A stretch of DNA of 64,000 nt from Idiomarina loihiensis (lineage in GTDB: Bacteria; Pseudomonadota; Gammaproteobacteria; Enterobacterales; Alteromonadaceae): contig NZ_CP074112.1 of assembly GCF_024584785.1 (NCBI RefSeq), positions 2,666,001 to 2,730,000 on the forward strand, written 5' to 3'. Below are positions 52,525-61,005 of this stretch, one piece after another (the first letter of the stretch is position 1; every line of letters begins with the position of its first letter). The notes below the pieces were generated by a model. The model was not told where the DNA came from and ran no database searches. It saw only the letters and a list, made by a program, of their open reading frames with translations. The position numbers were made by a program, and so were the translations under genes.

Positions 52525-52551
52525 GACATGCGCTTAGGGTAAGCGCATGTC
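52525..52551 (+). terminator. Hairpin after the CoA-transferase gene, overlapping the M56 gene end
   Basis: Perfect 12-bp stem GACATGCGCTTA / TAAGCGCATGTC with loop GGG. The plus-strand T-run is poor, but it lies between two convergent stop codons. The minus-strand half encodes the last residues of the M56 protein (DMRLP and the stop). Confidence 0.65.
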
Positions 52552-53739
52552 AATTCGTAGTTGCAGAGGTTGGTCGGTTTTGCCAGGAACATACCGCCAG
52601 CGCTGTAATGCGGCGATAACATTATCATCAAACACGCCCTCTGGTTGTGACTTCAGCACTTTAATATCCACCGGCTTGCCGTCGTTTCCAATCCGAAATT
52701 CTACCTCAACATAGCCTTCAATCCCCTCGGCTGCTGCCGCTTCGGGGTAGCGAGGATTAATACGGACAATCGGTGTGATGGTTTCTGCAGCCGCAGCTTG
52801 GGTTGGTGTGGAAATAGCTGGCGTATGCCAGAGCATACTTGCACTAACCATTCCCACGGCAGCAAGCACTAGGGGGAACTTTCGTAAGGGGTGGTGCTGC
52901 TGTAGTGTTTGAATGCGTTCTTTCATGAGATTAAATCTCCCTTGTTGATAACCGTAATGAGTACTGCAAGGGTTCACGACAGGGCCACCCCAAGCTCGGT
53001 TAGTACTGGTTTTGAGTAAAGCATGGGCATAGCCAACCCCATGCTGCGGTGAGGTGCGATGCTGACTAAGCACATCAGCATCACAGGCTAATTCTTGATC
53101 GGCACGAAAGCGCTGATAACCAAGCCAAGCCAATGGATTAAACCACTGCACGCTGAGCAACAACCAAGCGATCAGATTGGCTTGCGTGTCATGACGCCGC
53201 CAATGAGTCAGCTCATGCCTAAGTATTAATCGTTGCTCGAGAGTGCTGTAGCGTTTATTAAAATCCGTGGGTAATAGCAAGGTTGGACGCCACCAACCAA
53301 ATACGCCGGGGCTTGTTCCGGGCGCAGTAGTGGCCACAGTAAGGCCCAATCGGTTCTGCTTGGGTAGCTGCTGTAAGCGCCATTGCCCCAAGCCAATAAG
53401 GCTCAGCATAAGAGCTACGCCTAGCAGCCAAACGCCACTAATTAATGGCATCCAAGCATCCTTCTTACTAACTAGCTCAGTAGGGGTAGCCCAAAGGGCG
53501 GTATAGCTTTGTAGGGCCTGTGCAGCGGTACTCAAACCAAGCTTTTGTAAAACCCAGTAGAGGCTTTCGCCAAGCCAAGGGCCAGCAACAATAGCTAGGT
53601 AACTGATAGGCACCAAAGCCCAAAGTAGATACAAGGAACGTGGCCCCAAGTGACGCAACAGATGCTGATGGCCCGTGGTGAAAATAACGCCCAGTGCTGA
53701 GGTGCAAAGGGTTATAAGCAGAACACTGGAGGTTAGCAT
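52534..53739 (-). CDS. M56 (BlaR1-like) metallopeptidase fused to TonB C-terminal domain
   Basis: A 401-residue protein from the ATG at 53739 (AGAGGA upstream). Membrane segments come first. The cytoplasmic zinc-protease motif LRHELTHWRRHD is near 172-183, with the third ligand probably in DQELACDADVL. Another membrane segment leads to a TonB C-terminal domain (PIVRINPRYPEAAAAEGIEG ... ALQRWRYVPG) at the end. In BlaR1 systems the protease inactivates the BlaI repressor on signal. The start overlaps the BlaI stop by seven bases. Confidence 0.88.
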   Translation of the reverse strand: MLTSSVLLITLCTSALGVIFTTGHQHLLRHLGPRSLYLLWALVPISYLAIVAGPWLGESLYWVLQKLGLSTAAQALQSYTALWATPTELVSKKDAWMPLISGVWLLGVALMLSLIGLGQWRLQQLPKQNRLGLTVATTAPGTSPGVFGWWRPTLLLPTDFNKRYSTLEQRLILRHELTHWRRHDTQANLIAWLLLSVQWFNPLAWLGYQRFRADQELACDADVLSQHRTSPQHGVGYAHALLKTSTNRAWGGPVVNPCSTHYGYQQGRFNLMKERIQTLQQHHPLRKFPLVLAAVGMVSASMLWHTPAISTPTQAAAAETITPIVRINPRYPEAAAAEGIEGYVEVEFRIGNDGKPVDIKVLKSQPEGVFDDNVIAALQRWRYVPGKTDQPLQLRIDMRLP

Positions 53740-54125
53740 GACGAGTCCTCTTGTTGCTCCCACTCAGCAATAATGGCCTTTAGTTGGGCGACATCCTGAT
53801 CGCTAAGCTGACCCTGTTGCGCAAAACCGGCAACTAACCCAGCGACACTACCGGCAAACAAATTATTAATGAGCTTTGAACCGGCTCGCTGTTGATAATC
53901 TTGCTGCGCAAGGATGGGGCTGTAGCGATAGGCGCGGCCGTCTTTTTCAAAGCTCAATGCGCCTTTTTTTACTAGGCGGTTAAGTAACGTTTTTATGGTT
54001 TTCTCATGCCAATCTTCTTGTTGTTGCACCTGCAGCACTATATCAGCAGATAGTAACGGGGCTTGTTGCCACAATACATTCAAAATAACGAGCTCGGCAT
54101 TAGAGATTTCTACGGGTTCAGTCAT
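53733..54125 (-). CDS. BlaI/MecI/CopY-family repressor
   Basis: A 130-residue winged-helix repressor from the ATG at 54125 (GAGG upstream). ISNAELVILNVLWQQAPLLS and KTIKTLLNRLVKKGALSFEK are family hallmarks. The C-terminal half would dimerise. It should bind the two TGTA-type boxes upstream and be cleaved by the partner M56 protease. The pair may respond to a cell-wall or redox signal; the signal is unknown. Confidence 0.9.
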   Translation of the reverse strand: MTEPVEISNAELVILNVLWQQAPLLSADIVLQVQQQEDWHEKTIKTLLNRLVKKGALSFEKDGRAYRYSPILAQQDYQQRAGSKLINNLFAGSVAGLVAGFAQQGQLSDQDVAQLKAIIAEWEQQEDSSC

Positions 54126-54139
54126 CACTGTTATCCTCA

Positions 54140-54179
54140 ATTACAAATGTAATCTTTGATTTAAGATTACACCTGTAAT
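54140..54179 (-). promoter_or_regulatory. Two BlaI-type operators
   Basis: ATTACA-NN-TGTAAT occurs at 54140-54153 (NN is AA) and 54166-54179 (NN is CC), 26 bp apart and directly upstream of the repressor start. This is the classical TACA-NN-TGTA BlaI/MecI box. Confidence 0.88.
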
Positions 54180-54341
54180 CAAAAAGATCAAGGGATTATT
54201 TTCATTCTTTAACTGGGGGATTAGGTTGGATTCCTTAGTTCGTCAGCATTATTCCTTAGCTGGTGAGATGTTGCTGGCGGGTTGAAGGTAGGGGCGTTAA
54301 TACTTGCCCTCAACAGCACAACAACTCACAAGGAATCAATC

Positions 54342-55118
54342 ATGAACACACAAACTCAAGTCAAAATTTTTGGTCTCGTTAGCTTGGTTAGTTTGGCTTT
54401 GTCGGCAACTTTAGGTGCACAGCAGTTGCTTCAGCAACCAGCAGAACCTGCGACAACGGCGCATTTTAAAACCCTTTCGGTAGAGCGTTTGAATGTAGTA
54501 GAAGCGGACGGAACCGTTAAGCTTTTGCTGACCAATACTGAGCGCTTTCCGGTAACCGAAGAAGTGAACGGACGTATTCTTAACGAAGATCGTAAAAAAC
54601 GAGCAGGTATGTTGTTCTTTAACGAAGAAGGCATGGAGGCTGGTGGCTTTATTTTTGATGGCAGCCGTAACGAGCAGGGTCATAGTGCGGGCATGTCGTT
54701 AACTTTTGATAAGTACGATGGCGACCAAGTGATGCAATTATTAACGGTAGATGAGCAGCGTGGTGAGCGCCGTATCGTGCGCTCAGGATTAGCTTTTAAC
54801 GACCGTCCCGAGTTAGAGACACAACAACAGGTGCGTGACATTCAGCGTGAACTGGCGCAAATAGAAGACCGTCAATTACGCCGACAAAAATACATGGAAT
54901 ATCAACAGCAAGGTTATTTAGGCGGCGCTACACGAGTACTGCTAGGAAAAACGAGCCAAGCAAATAACGGTTTATTCTTATTTGCCAGCGATGGGTCACC
55001 GCGCGCTATGTTTTATGTAGACGAGCAGGACGAAGTGCAGTTACAGTTCTTTAATGCCGCAGGTGAAATTACTCATTCGTGGACGGCTGGCGCTGCCACC
55101 GAGCAGGCACCGCAATAG
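54342..55118 (+). CDS. Exported or anchored protein of unknown family
   Basis: A 258-residue protein from the ATG at 54342 (AAGGAA upstream). A signal or anchor helix (FGLVSLVSLALSATLG) comes first, then a linker. The rest contains repeated beta-type text of the kind -LLLTNTE- / -MLFFNEEG- / -LFLFASDGSPRAMFYVDE-. A helical stretch rich in Gln/Arg is near 170-195. I do not recognise the family. It sits just upstream of the LytS/LytTR pair on the same strand. Confidence 0.6.
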   Translation: MNTQTQVKIFGLVSLVSLALSATLGAQQLLQQPAEPATTAHFKTLSVERLNVVEADGTVKLLLTNTERFPVTEEVNGRILNEDRKKRAGMLFFNEEGMEAGGFIFDGSRNEQGHSAGMSLTFDKYDGDQVMQLLTVDEQRGERRIVRSGLAFNDRPELETQQQVRDIQRELAQIEDRQLRRQKYMEYQQQGYLGGATRVLLGKTSQANNGLFLFASDGSPRAMFYVDEQDEVQLQFFNAAGEITHSWTAGAATEQAPQ

Positions 55119-55145
55119 GCTTTCTGACAGATAAGGGCCGACCCT

Positions 55146-56246
55146 ATGCTAAGACGTTGGTGTCAATTTTTACAAATAGACCGCACCTTTTTGGTGCTGG
55201 TCTTTTTGTTGTGTTATTTGCTGGTGATTTATAACCGTGTAAGCAGCGGGATGCTGTCTTGGTATACTTTTACCCCAGAAGGCCCGGTAGCTGAATTCAT
55301 TGCTGCGCTGATTATTTTTAGTTTGGTGCGGATGAGTCTGCAGCGTTTCAGTTTGGCCCCGGATGGTGTTACTCACCAGCTACAGCCGGTGGCACCGCCA
55401 TCGGTCGCAACCTATGCGATGGCTGCGGCAAGCACAGTGGTGCTTTATTTGTTGTTTTATAACGGATTGGGGCTAGCCATAGCCGCTCTATTTGGCAATA
55501 TTGATCGTAACTTCTCGCAACTGCAAGTGCTGCAAGGTAACCTGCAAGCCTTCATCAATGTGATACTTTTTGGTGGCTTGTACTTGGCCTATACCCACAG
55601 CCGTAGCCTGAATCAATATCGAACGGCATTACGCGAGGCGCAACAGCAGCACGAGCAACAGCTGGCTCAGGCCCATATTCGGCAGCTTAAAGCGCAGCTT
55701 AATCCACATTTTGTGTTCAATTCATTGAATACCTTAGATGAGTTGATGGTGCTTGATGTTGAACGTGCCAGCGGCTTTTTACATGATTTTGCTGATATCT
55801 ATCGCCAAGCTTTACAGCATACCGGTGATGCCTTGGTACCCTTAGCCCAAGAGATTGAGTTTGGTCGGAAATATTTTGCGCTTATGCAAGCAAGATTAGG
55901 CCCTCATTATCAGTTGGAGTGGCATGTTGATGACGAGCAAGTTGAGGGATTATGTTTACCCCCTTTTAGCTTACAAATCTTGCTAGAAAATGCTTTAGTT
56001 CACAACCAAGCCAATGTGGATAACCCTTTAGTTATTCATGTGTATTTGCAGAATAACGAACTCATTGTGGATAACATGATTCAAGCTCATTGCACACCTA
56101 AGCAACAGCATAATGGTACCGCATTGGCAAACCTCTCTCAGCAGTGTCTCCATATGTGCGGCTACCCAGTGCAGGTTGTGGCGGGGCCCGAACGCTTCAG
56201 TGTGAGGGTGCCTCTAGTTAGCCAGTCTCAACCACAGGTTAGCTAG
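55146..56246 (+). CDS. LytS/YehU-type sensor histidine kinase
   Basis: A 366-residue kinase with four or more membrane helices (LVLVFLLCYLLVIYNR; FIAALIIFSLVRMSL; AMAAASTVVLYLLFYNGLGL; NVILFGGLYLAYTHS). A coiled linker leads to the His_kinase domain AQLNPHFVFNSLNTLDEL with the phosphorylated His near 184. The ATPase N-box is LPPFSLQILLENALVHNQ. It has no separate extracellular sensor domain. The regulator starts one base after its stop. Confidence 0.92.
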   Translation: MLRRWCQFLQIDRTFLVLVFLLCYLLVIYNRVSSGMLSWYTFTPEGPVAEFIAALIIFSLVRMSLQRFSLAPDGVTHQLQPVAPPSVATYAMAAASTVVLYLLFYNGLGLAIAALFGNIDRNFSQLQVLQGNLQAFINVILFGGLYLAYTHSRSLNQYRTALREAQQQHEQQLAQAHIRQLKAQLNPHFVFNSLNTLDELMVLDVERASGFLHDFADIYRQALQHTGDALVPLAQEIEFGRKYFALMQARLGPHYQLEWHVDDEQVEGLCLPPFSLQILLENALVHNQANVDNPLVIHVYLQNNELIVDNMIQAHCTPKQQHNGTALANLSQQCLHMCGYPVQVVAGPERFSVRVPLVSQSQPQVS

Positions 56247-56247
56247 C

Positions 56248-56991
56248 ATGATTAACGCCGTGATTATTGAAGATGAACCATTAGCTCGCAGCAAACTAAA
56301 ACGTTTGTTAAACCAATTAGATGCGTCTATTCGGGTGGTGCGTGAGCTTGATAGTGTGGCTCAGGTTCGCCAGTGGCTCACCGAACAAGCGTCACAAGAT
56401 AAGGTGCAGGTGATTTTTTCGGATATTCAGTTAAACGATGGCAATGTGTTTGAGGTGTATCAGCAGCAGCCGCAGCCTTGTCCGATTATTTTCATAACTG
56501 CCTACGACGATTTTTTGCTGCAAGCGTTTGAAAGTCAGGGTATAGCCTACCTGCTTAAACCGTACAACAGTCAGAAACTAGAGCAAGCCTGGGCAAAATT
56601 TTGTGCTCTTAGCGTGCCTAAACCTAAAGCTGTGAATGCCACCGCTGGCGCTTTATATAAGCAGCATCGGCTTGCGATCAAGCATCATCAACAGGTGTAT
56701 TTTCTTGATATAGGGGAGATTACTCACGTTCAAGCTGATGGCGGCTTAGTGATGGCTTTTGACCGTGAAGCGAAACGTCATTTTTTATCGTTCAGCTCAC
56801 TGCAAGCGGCTGAACAAGCTTTGGCTGATTATCCATTTTTTCGGATTAATCGTAGCGAGTTAGTGCAACGTGAGCACGTACAAAGCCTACAAAGGTATTG
56901 TAAAAACACGCTAACTATCACGCTAACTTGTGGCGCTCAGCTAAAAACCAGCCAGAGTCGCACCGCCGCCTTTAAAGAATGGCTTCGTTAA
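56248..56991 (+). CDS. LytTR-family response regulator
   Basis: A 247-residue regulator. The receiver domain has the acidic pocket IIEDEP, phospho-acceptor Asp59 in IFSDIQL and the Lys in LLKPY. The C-terminal LytTR DNA-binding domain is at about 140-245 (VYFLDIGEITHVQADGGLVM; FFRINRSELVQREHV). It pairs with the kinase one base upstream. Targets are unknown; the preceding exported-protein gene is a candidate by position. Confidence 0.94.
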   Translation: MINAVIIEDEPLARSKLKRLLNQLDASIRVVRELDSVAQVRQWLTEQASQDKVQVIFSDIQLNDGNVFEVYQQQPQPCPIIFITAYDDFLLQAFESQGIAYLLKPYNSQKLEQAWAKFCALSVPKPKAVNATAGALYKQHRLAIKHHQQVYFLDIGEITHVQADGGLVMAFDREAKRHFLSFSSLQAAEQALADYPFFRINRSELVQREHVQSLQRYCKNTLTITLTCGAQLKTSQSRTAAFKEWLR

Positions 56992-56999
56992 GTGGCAGA

Positions 57000-58616
57000 C
57001 TAAGTCGAAATCTCATGAACAAAGATCGTATTTTTGCCCGCTCGTTTGGCTTGATACATAGCATTATCCGCTTCTGCTAAGATGATTTTAGCTGAGTTGA
57101 TACCACTTTCGCCCGACGGTAGAAAAATAATACCGATGCTGGCGGAAACTTGTAGTTGTTGTTCTTTATACGGGATTGGCTCATTGACGAGGGCCAGCAA
57201 ACGTTGTGCTAACTGCAGACATTCTTCCTGATTACTTAAAGCGCTTATTAGAAGAACAAACTCATCTCCGCCAATTCGAGCTACCGTGTCATGGCTGCGT
57301 AAGGCTTTGGTTAATTTGTGCGATATTTCGGTAAGTAGGTAGTCACCAGCGGCATGGCCAAAATTATCATTAATAGCTTTAAATCCATCGAGATCTAAGT
57401 ATAAACAGGCTGCTAACGTGTCACTCTGACGTTGTCGCTTGATCAGGAAGTTTAGTGCGTCCAACAGTGCTGCTCGATTAGCTAAACCAGTGAGTGAATC
57501 TTGATATGCTGCCCGTTTTAGCTTGTCTTTGTGTTGTTGTGAACGCAGCGCTTTACTGATTGCGATATACAAAAGTAATTCGATGATAAAAAAGCCTACG
57601 ATACCAAAGCTTATATTAAGCCAATGAGAACGCTGCAAGGCAGCCACCTGGCCATCAATGTTTTTCCACAGTAAGATTGCTCCTACAGGCTCTAAACCAG
57701 GTTGTTGTTCACCTAAGTAATCGCGCAACGGAAAAGAAGTTACAGCAAAGTGATTTCCGTTTAGTTGAATGGCCTCTACTGCAATTTCTGGCAACGGTTG
57801 GGCGAAAGTAATCGCAGCTAGAATTTCTTTTACTTCAGAGCGGCTACTGGCCTCGATAAAGCAAGCACAACTTCGGTTGGCTTCAGAAAAGTGACTCGCA
57901 ATAGCCTCAGGCCACATGTTTTGCTCTACATGAGCAGGTGTCAACAAAGCTGCGGCACCAATATCTAAGCTGTTATCAAGCATGTCTAAAATGATATCAA
58001 ACGAGGTGCCTACTTCCAGCGCGCCAACATAGGTGGTATTGGCGTTGTCATCGTCTTTTAAGAAAACTGGAACAACCCCTCGAATACCCGAATACACACG
58101 GCCAGTTTCAAAACCAGAGCGAGAGTTCTTAAATTGGTGGGTGTCGACTACGGTGTGACGTACGGCTGTCAAATCATCGCCAAACTTTTCCCGCTTGTGT
58201 ACGCGTAAGAAGCTAATGTCGCCTGGCTCTATATGATAATGCAGTTGTCGAGCTGAAAATTCCTTTTGTACCTCGCTCCAAGCCGATGCAACTTCTTGGT
58301 AAAGCTGTTGACGATACTGATTAATTTGAGCATCAGTTACCGGCTCACCACGACGTTGTGCAGCGATGGCTTGTTGGCCCTGATAAAAAAGCTGGGTTGT
58401 GGTGGGCTCGTTTGCTATGAAAGTTGCGATCGCCAACATGGTTTGTTCTTGCTGCTCGATGGCTAGTTCATAGCTCGATTTCATATGCTCTGCATCAGTC
58501 ACCAGTGCGCTTTCAAAACTGGCATGCTCTAAGCGTACATTCATCAGCACATAAACAATATCAAGCAGCAGTATCACTGCACTCAGTAACACAAAGAGTT
58601 TGTTTTTTTGCTTCAT
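57000..58616 (-). CDS. Membrane diguanylate cyclase with periplasmic sensor
   Basis: A 538-residue protein. A first membrane helix (LFVLLSAVILLLDIVYVLMN), a periplasmic Cache-like region of about 300 residues and a second helix (SFGIVGFFIIELLLYIAIS) precede a GGDEF domain with intact RIGGDEFVLLI near 446. The I-site RSHD lies five residues before GGDEF, so product inhibition is expected. It makes cyclic-di-GMP. The start overlaps the stop of the upstream GNAT gene by four bases (ATGA). Confidence 0.92.
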   Translation of the reverse strand: MKQKNKLFVLLSAVILLLDIVYVLMNVRLEHASFESALVTDAEHMKSSYELAIEQQEQTMLAIATFIANEPTTTQLFYQGQQAIAAQRRGEPVTDAQINQYRQQLYQEVASAWSEVQKEFSARQLHYHIEPGDISFLRVHKREKFGDDLTAVRHTVVDTHQFKNSRSGFETGRVYSGIRGVVPVFLKDDDNANTTYVGALEVGTSFDIILDMLDNSLDIGAAALLTPAHVEQNMWPEAIASHFSEANRSCACFIEASSRSEVKEILAAITFAQPLPEIAVEAIQLNGNHFAVTSFPLRDYLGEQQPGLEPVGAILLWKNIDGQVAALQRSHWLNISFGIVGFFIIELLLYIAISKALRSQQHKDKLKRAAYQDSLTGLANRAALLDALNFLIKRQRQSDTLAACLYLDLDGFKAINDNFGHAAGDYLLTEISHKLTKALRSHDTVARIGGDEFVLLISALSNQEECLQLAQRLLALVNEPIPYKEQQLQVSASIGIIFLPSGESGINSAKIILAEADNAMYQAKRAGKNTIFVHEIST

Positions 58617-59410
58617 GCAGTTTCCAAAAGCGGCATCGCCATCAAGATATCGCGCTGAGGATCGTTGCCTAGTTGAAATAGGTGTTCGCCCACTTCAGTG
58701 AAGCCTAGTTTGCGGTAAAAAGCGATGGCACGTGGGTTATGCTCCCACACGCCTAGCCACACCACGTCGTGCCCGCGTTGGTTTAGTTTGGCTAAAGCTG
58801 TTTGCATTAAATCTTGTGCTACGCCTTTGCCATGCCAAGGTTTATCTACGTACAAGCGTTGAATTTCAGCTGCTGACTTAGCTGTTACACAGGCAGGGGT
58901 TTGGCCCCAGCGCAATTGCGCAAAGCCGACTATTTGAGCGTCAATAATAGCGAGCAAGGTTAATCGGTTGGGATCATTGATTTCATCACGCTGAATAGCT
59001 TCGCTGTATTGGCTGGCGCAATGCTGATCCATATCAGCAGCGCTATTATCGGCGGCGAAAGTATCGCGAAAAGTTCGCTCGGCCAGTTCGGCTAAGCGTT
59101 TGGCATCGTACTCAGTGGCGGTACGCAGGTGAGCACGTGATTTGCTGCCAAGAGCTTGACCATCAGCGGAGCGAGTAAAACGCTTATCTGAACCTTCTTC
59201 GTGTTCCATAAGTACCAACGTTAAGTAAATTTTTGTGGGTAACGATAACACCACGCCAAAAGCACTAAGTGCGGCGCCCAAAATAAAGCCTTGATGGCCA
59301 ATACTATCGCTAGCGAAGGTTGCTGCCAACACTAAATGCCCACAAATCAGCAGGCAGATCCCTAAAATCATGGCGCTTTTTAATAACTTTACCTGGGTGC
59401 TGTTTTGCAT
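58613..59410 (-). CDS. GNAT acetyltransferase with N-terminal membrane hairpin
   Basis: A 265-residue protein from the ATG at 59410. Two hydrophobic segments (SAMILGICLLICGHLVLAAT; GFILGAALSAFGVVLSLPTK) are followed by a GNAT domain from about 90 (HLRTATEYDAKRLAELAERT). The acetyl-CoA loop is RLYVDKPWHGKGVAQDLM and the end NPRAIAFYRKLGFTEVGEHL. The acetyltransferase would sit at the inner membrane face. It is coupled to the diguanylate cyclase gene by a four-base overlap. Confidence 0.85.
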   Translation of the reverse strand: MQNSTQVKLLKSAMILGICLLICGHLVLAATFASDSIGHQGFILGAALSAFGVVLSLPTKIYLTLVLMEHEEGSDKRFTRSADGQALGSKSRAHLRTATEYDAKRLAELAERTFRDTFAADNSAADMDQHCASQYSEAIQRDEINDPNRLTLLAIIDAQIVGFAQLRWGQTPACVTAKSAAEIQRLYVDKPWHGKGVAQDLMQTALAKLNQRGHDVVWLGVWEHNPRAIAFYRKLGFTEVGEHLFQLGNDPQRDILMAMPLLETA

Positions 59411-59582
59411 GGGTACGAGCTTATTGTTGCTGCGAGATAGGTAGATAATAAACATAAATAATTAGGGGTAAAAGGCAAATTCGGCTTATCCCTGATTTTA
59501 TTAGGGGTAATTGTCTGAAATGACCTTATGGGCAACTTGTTTGAGCTCTGCCGTTCATTTTATGCGCCTAATTAGCATTTAA

Positions 59583-59600
59583 CTGTCATAAAGCTGTGCT
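59583..59600 (+). promoter_or_regulatory. PhoB box upstream of the phosphodiesterase gene
   Basis: CTGTCATAAAGCTGTGCT matches the perfect box found before ppk1 in this window at 15 of 18 positions. It lies 46 bases before the chosen TTG start. Confidence 0.6.
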
Positions 59601-59646
59601 ATTTTCGCCTGTGGATAAGATTCATTTGATGTTTGAGGAAAAGCTC

Positions 59647-60942
59647 TTGAAAAAATTTATGCGACCATTGCTGTCATTGCAAACTAGCGTGCTGATGCTG
59701 CTGGTTACTCTCGCCGGCTGCGCTCAAAGTGGCACCACAGGGGCGCGCGGGCCAACGGCAGCGGATGACTCGCTATCCGAACAAACCGTGGTGCTGATCT
59801 CGATTGATGGCTTTCGGCATGATTACATTGAGCTGCATGGTGCCAACAATATCGCTAAGATAGCTGAGCAAGGTGTGCGTAGCGATGGTCTAATACCTGT
59901 TTATCCTTCTAAAACCTTTCCAAATCATTTATCGATTGTGACCGGCCAATATCCCTCTAAGCACGGCATTGTGGATAATAATTTTTACGATACCGAGCGC
60001 AAGCAGCGCTACAAAATGGGTGATGGCGCCAAGGATAGTAGTTGGTTAACCACCTTGCCAATTTGGAACCTAGCAGAGTTTCAGGGAGTAAAGGCAGCGT
60101 CTTATTTTTGGCCGGAGTCTGAAGCCAGAATCAATGGTCGCACCCCCAGTTACTATGTTAACTACAGTACACCTGCGCCCAATCAGCAGCGGATTGACCA
60201 AATCATTGCTTGGTTAAAGCTGCCTGCTGAGGCGCGTCCGCGGTTTGTTACTGGGTACTTTTCTATTGTCGACACCATGGGGCACCAGTTTGGGCCTGAA
60301 TCCATTCAAGTGAAGAAATCCGTGCAATACATCGACAAGCTGATTGGTGAGTTATGGCTGCGTTTGCAAACTGAAGTTGAGGTACCGGTCAATCTAATTC
60401 TGGTGTCCGACCATGGGATGTCTGATATTAAAGCCGAGCGCATGATAGACGTCGGCCAATTACCTGTGGATAGTGACTTGTTTGAAACGCAAAATGCGCA
60501 AACTCGGTTTATGATTTATGCCAACGATGACACTACAGCGGCCCAAGTAGATGAATTGAAAGCGCAGCTTGAACAGTTGACCCACTTGGGTTTTTGGATT
60601 GAATCTGAGGCAACGTTAGCCGAGCTGGGGGTAACCGCAGGGCCGCGCAAGCCAAGTATTGTGTTAGCGACGCAAGCGCCGGTAACTTTTACCTCGCGGC
60701 CGCCCGAGCGACGTGCTGATGGCGGCACTCATGGGTTTCATTCTAACCGCGAAATGGATGGCTTATTTGTTGCCGCGGGGCCGGCACTCGCTAGTGGGGT
60801 TACCTTGCCGCGCTTCAGTAATATTCATGTTTATCCATTTATGGCGCAACTCCTTGGGTTAGAGCTGATGTCACCTATTGATGGTAAGGCTGACGTGTTA
60901 GCGCCGATTGTAACTCTAACGCAAAAAAATCAATCGCAATGA
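59647..60942 (+). CDS. Nucleotide pyrophosphatase/phosphodiesterase lipoprotein (alkaline phosphatase superfamily)
   Basis: A 431-residue protein from the TTG at 59647, chosen because AGGAAAAG lies just upstream; ATG at 59629 or 59659 is possible. The lipobox TLAGC puts the lipidated Cys at about 25. Metal and catalytic residues of the NPP group are visible: ISIDGFRHD (Asp54), SKTFPNH (nucleophile Thr90), DTMGHQFG, VSDHGM and GTHGFHSN. It likely cleaves phosphodiester or nucleotide substrates outside the inner membrane to release phosphate. A PhoB box upstream agrees. Confidence 0.88.
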   Translation: MKKFMRPLLSLQTSVLMLLVTLAGCAQSGTTGARGPTAADDSLSEQTVVLISIDGFRHDYIELHGANNIAKIAEQGVRSDGLIPVYPSKTFPNHLSIVTGQYPSKHGIVDNNFYDTERKQRYKMGDGAKDSSWLTTLPIWNLAEFQGVKAASYFWPESEARINGRTPSYYVNYSTPAPNQQRIDQIIAWLKLPAEARPRFVTGYFSIVDTMGHQFGPESIQVKKSVQYIDKLIGELWLRLQTEVEVPVNLILVSDHGMSDIKAERMIDVGQLPVDSDLFETQNAQTRFMIYANDDTTAAQVDELKAQLEQLTHLGFWIESEATLAELGVTAGPRKPSIVLATQAPVTFTSRPPERRADGGTHGFHSNREMDGLFVAAGPALASGVTLPRFSNIHVYPFMAQLLGLELMSPIDGKADVLAPIVTLTQKNQSQ

Positions 60943-61005
60943 TTGCGCAATCAGGGCACATGCAGTAAAGATATGAGTTAAGAAGAATAACAATAAGACT
61001 TGGCG

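Noticed and set aside
60930-60955. GATTGCGCAATC palindrome after the phosphodiesterase gene as terminator
   Set aside because: The stem is short and no T-run follows.
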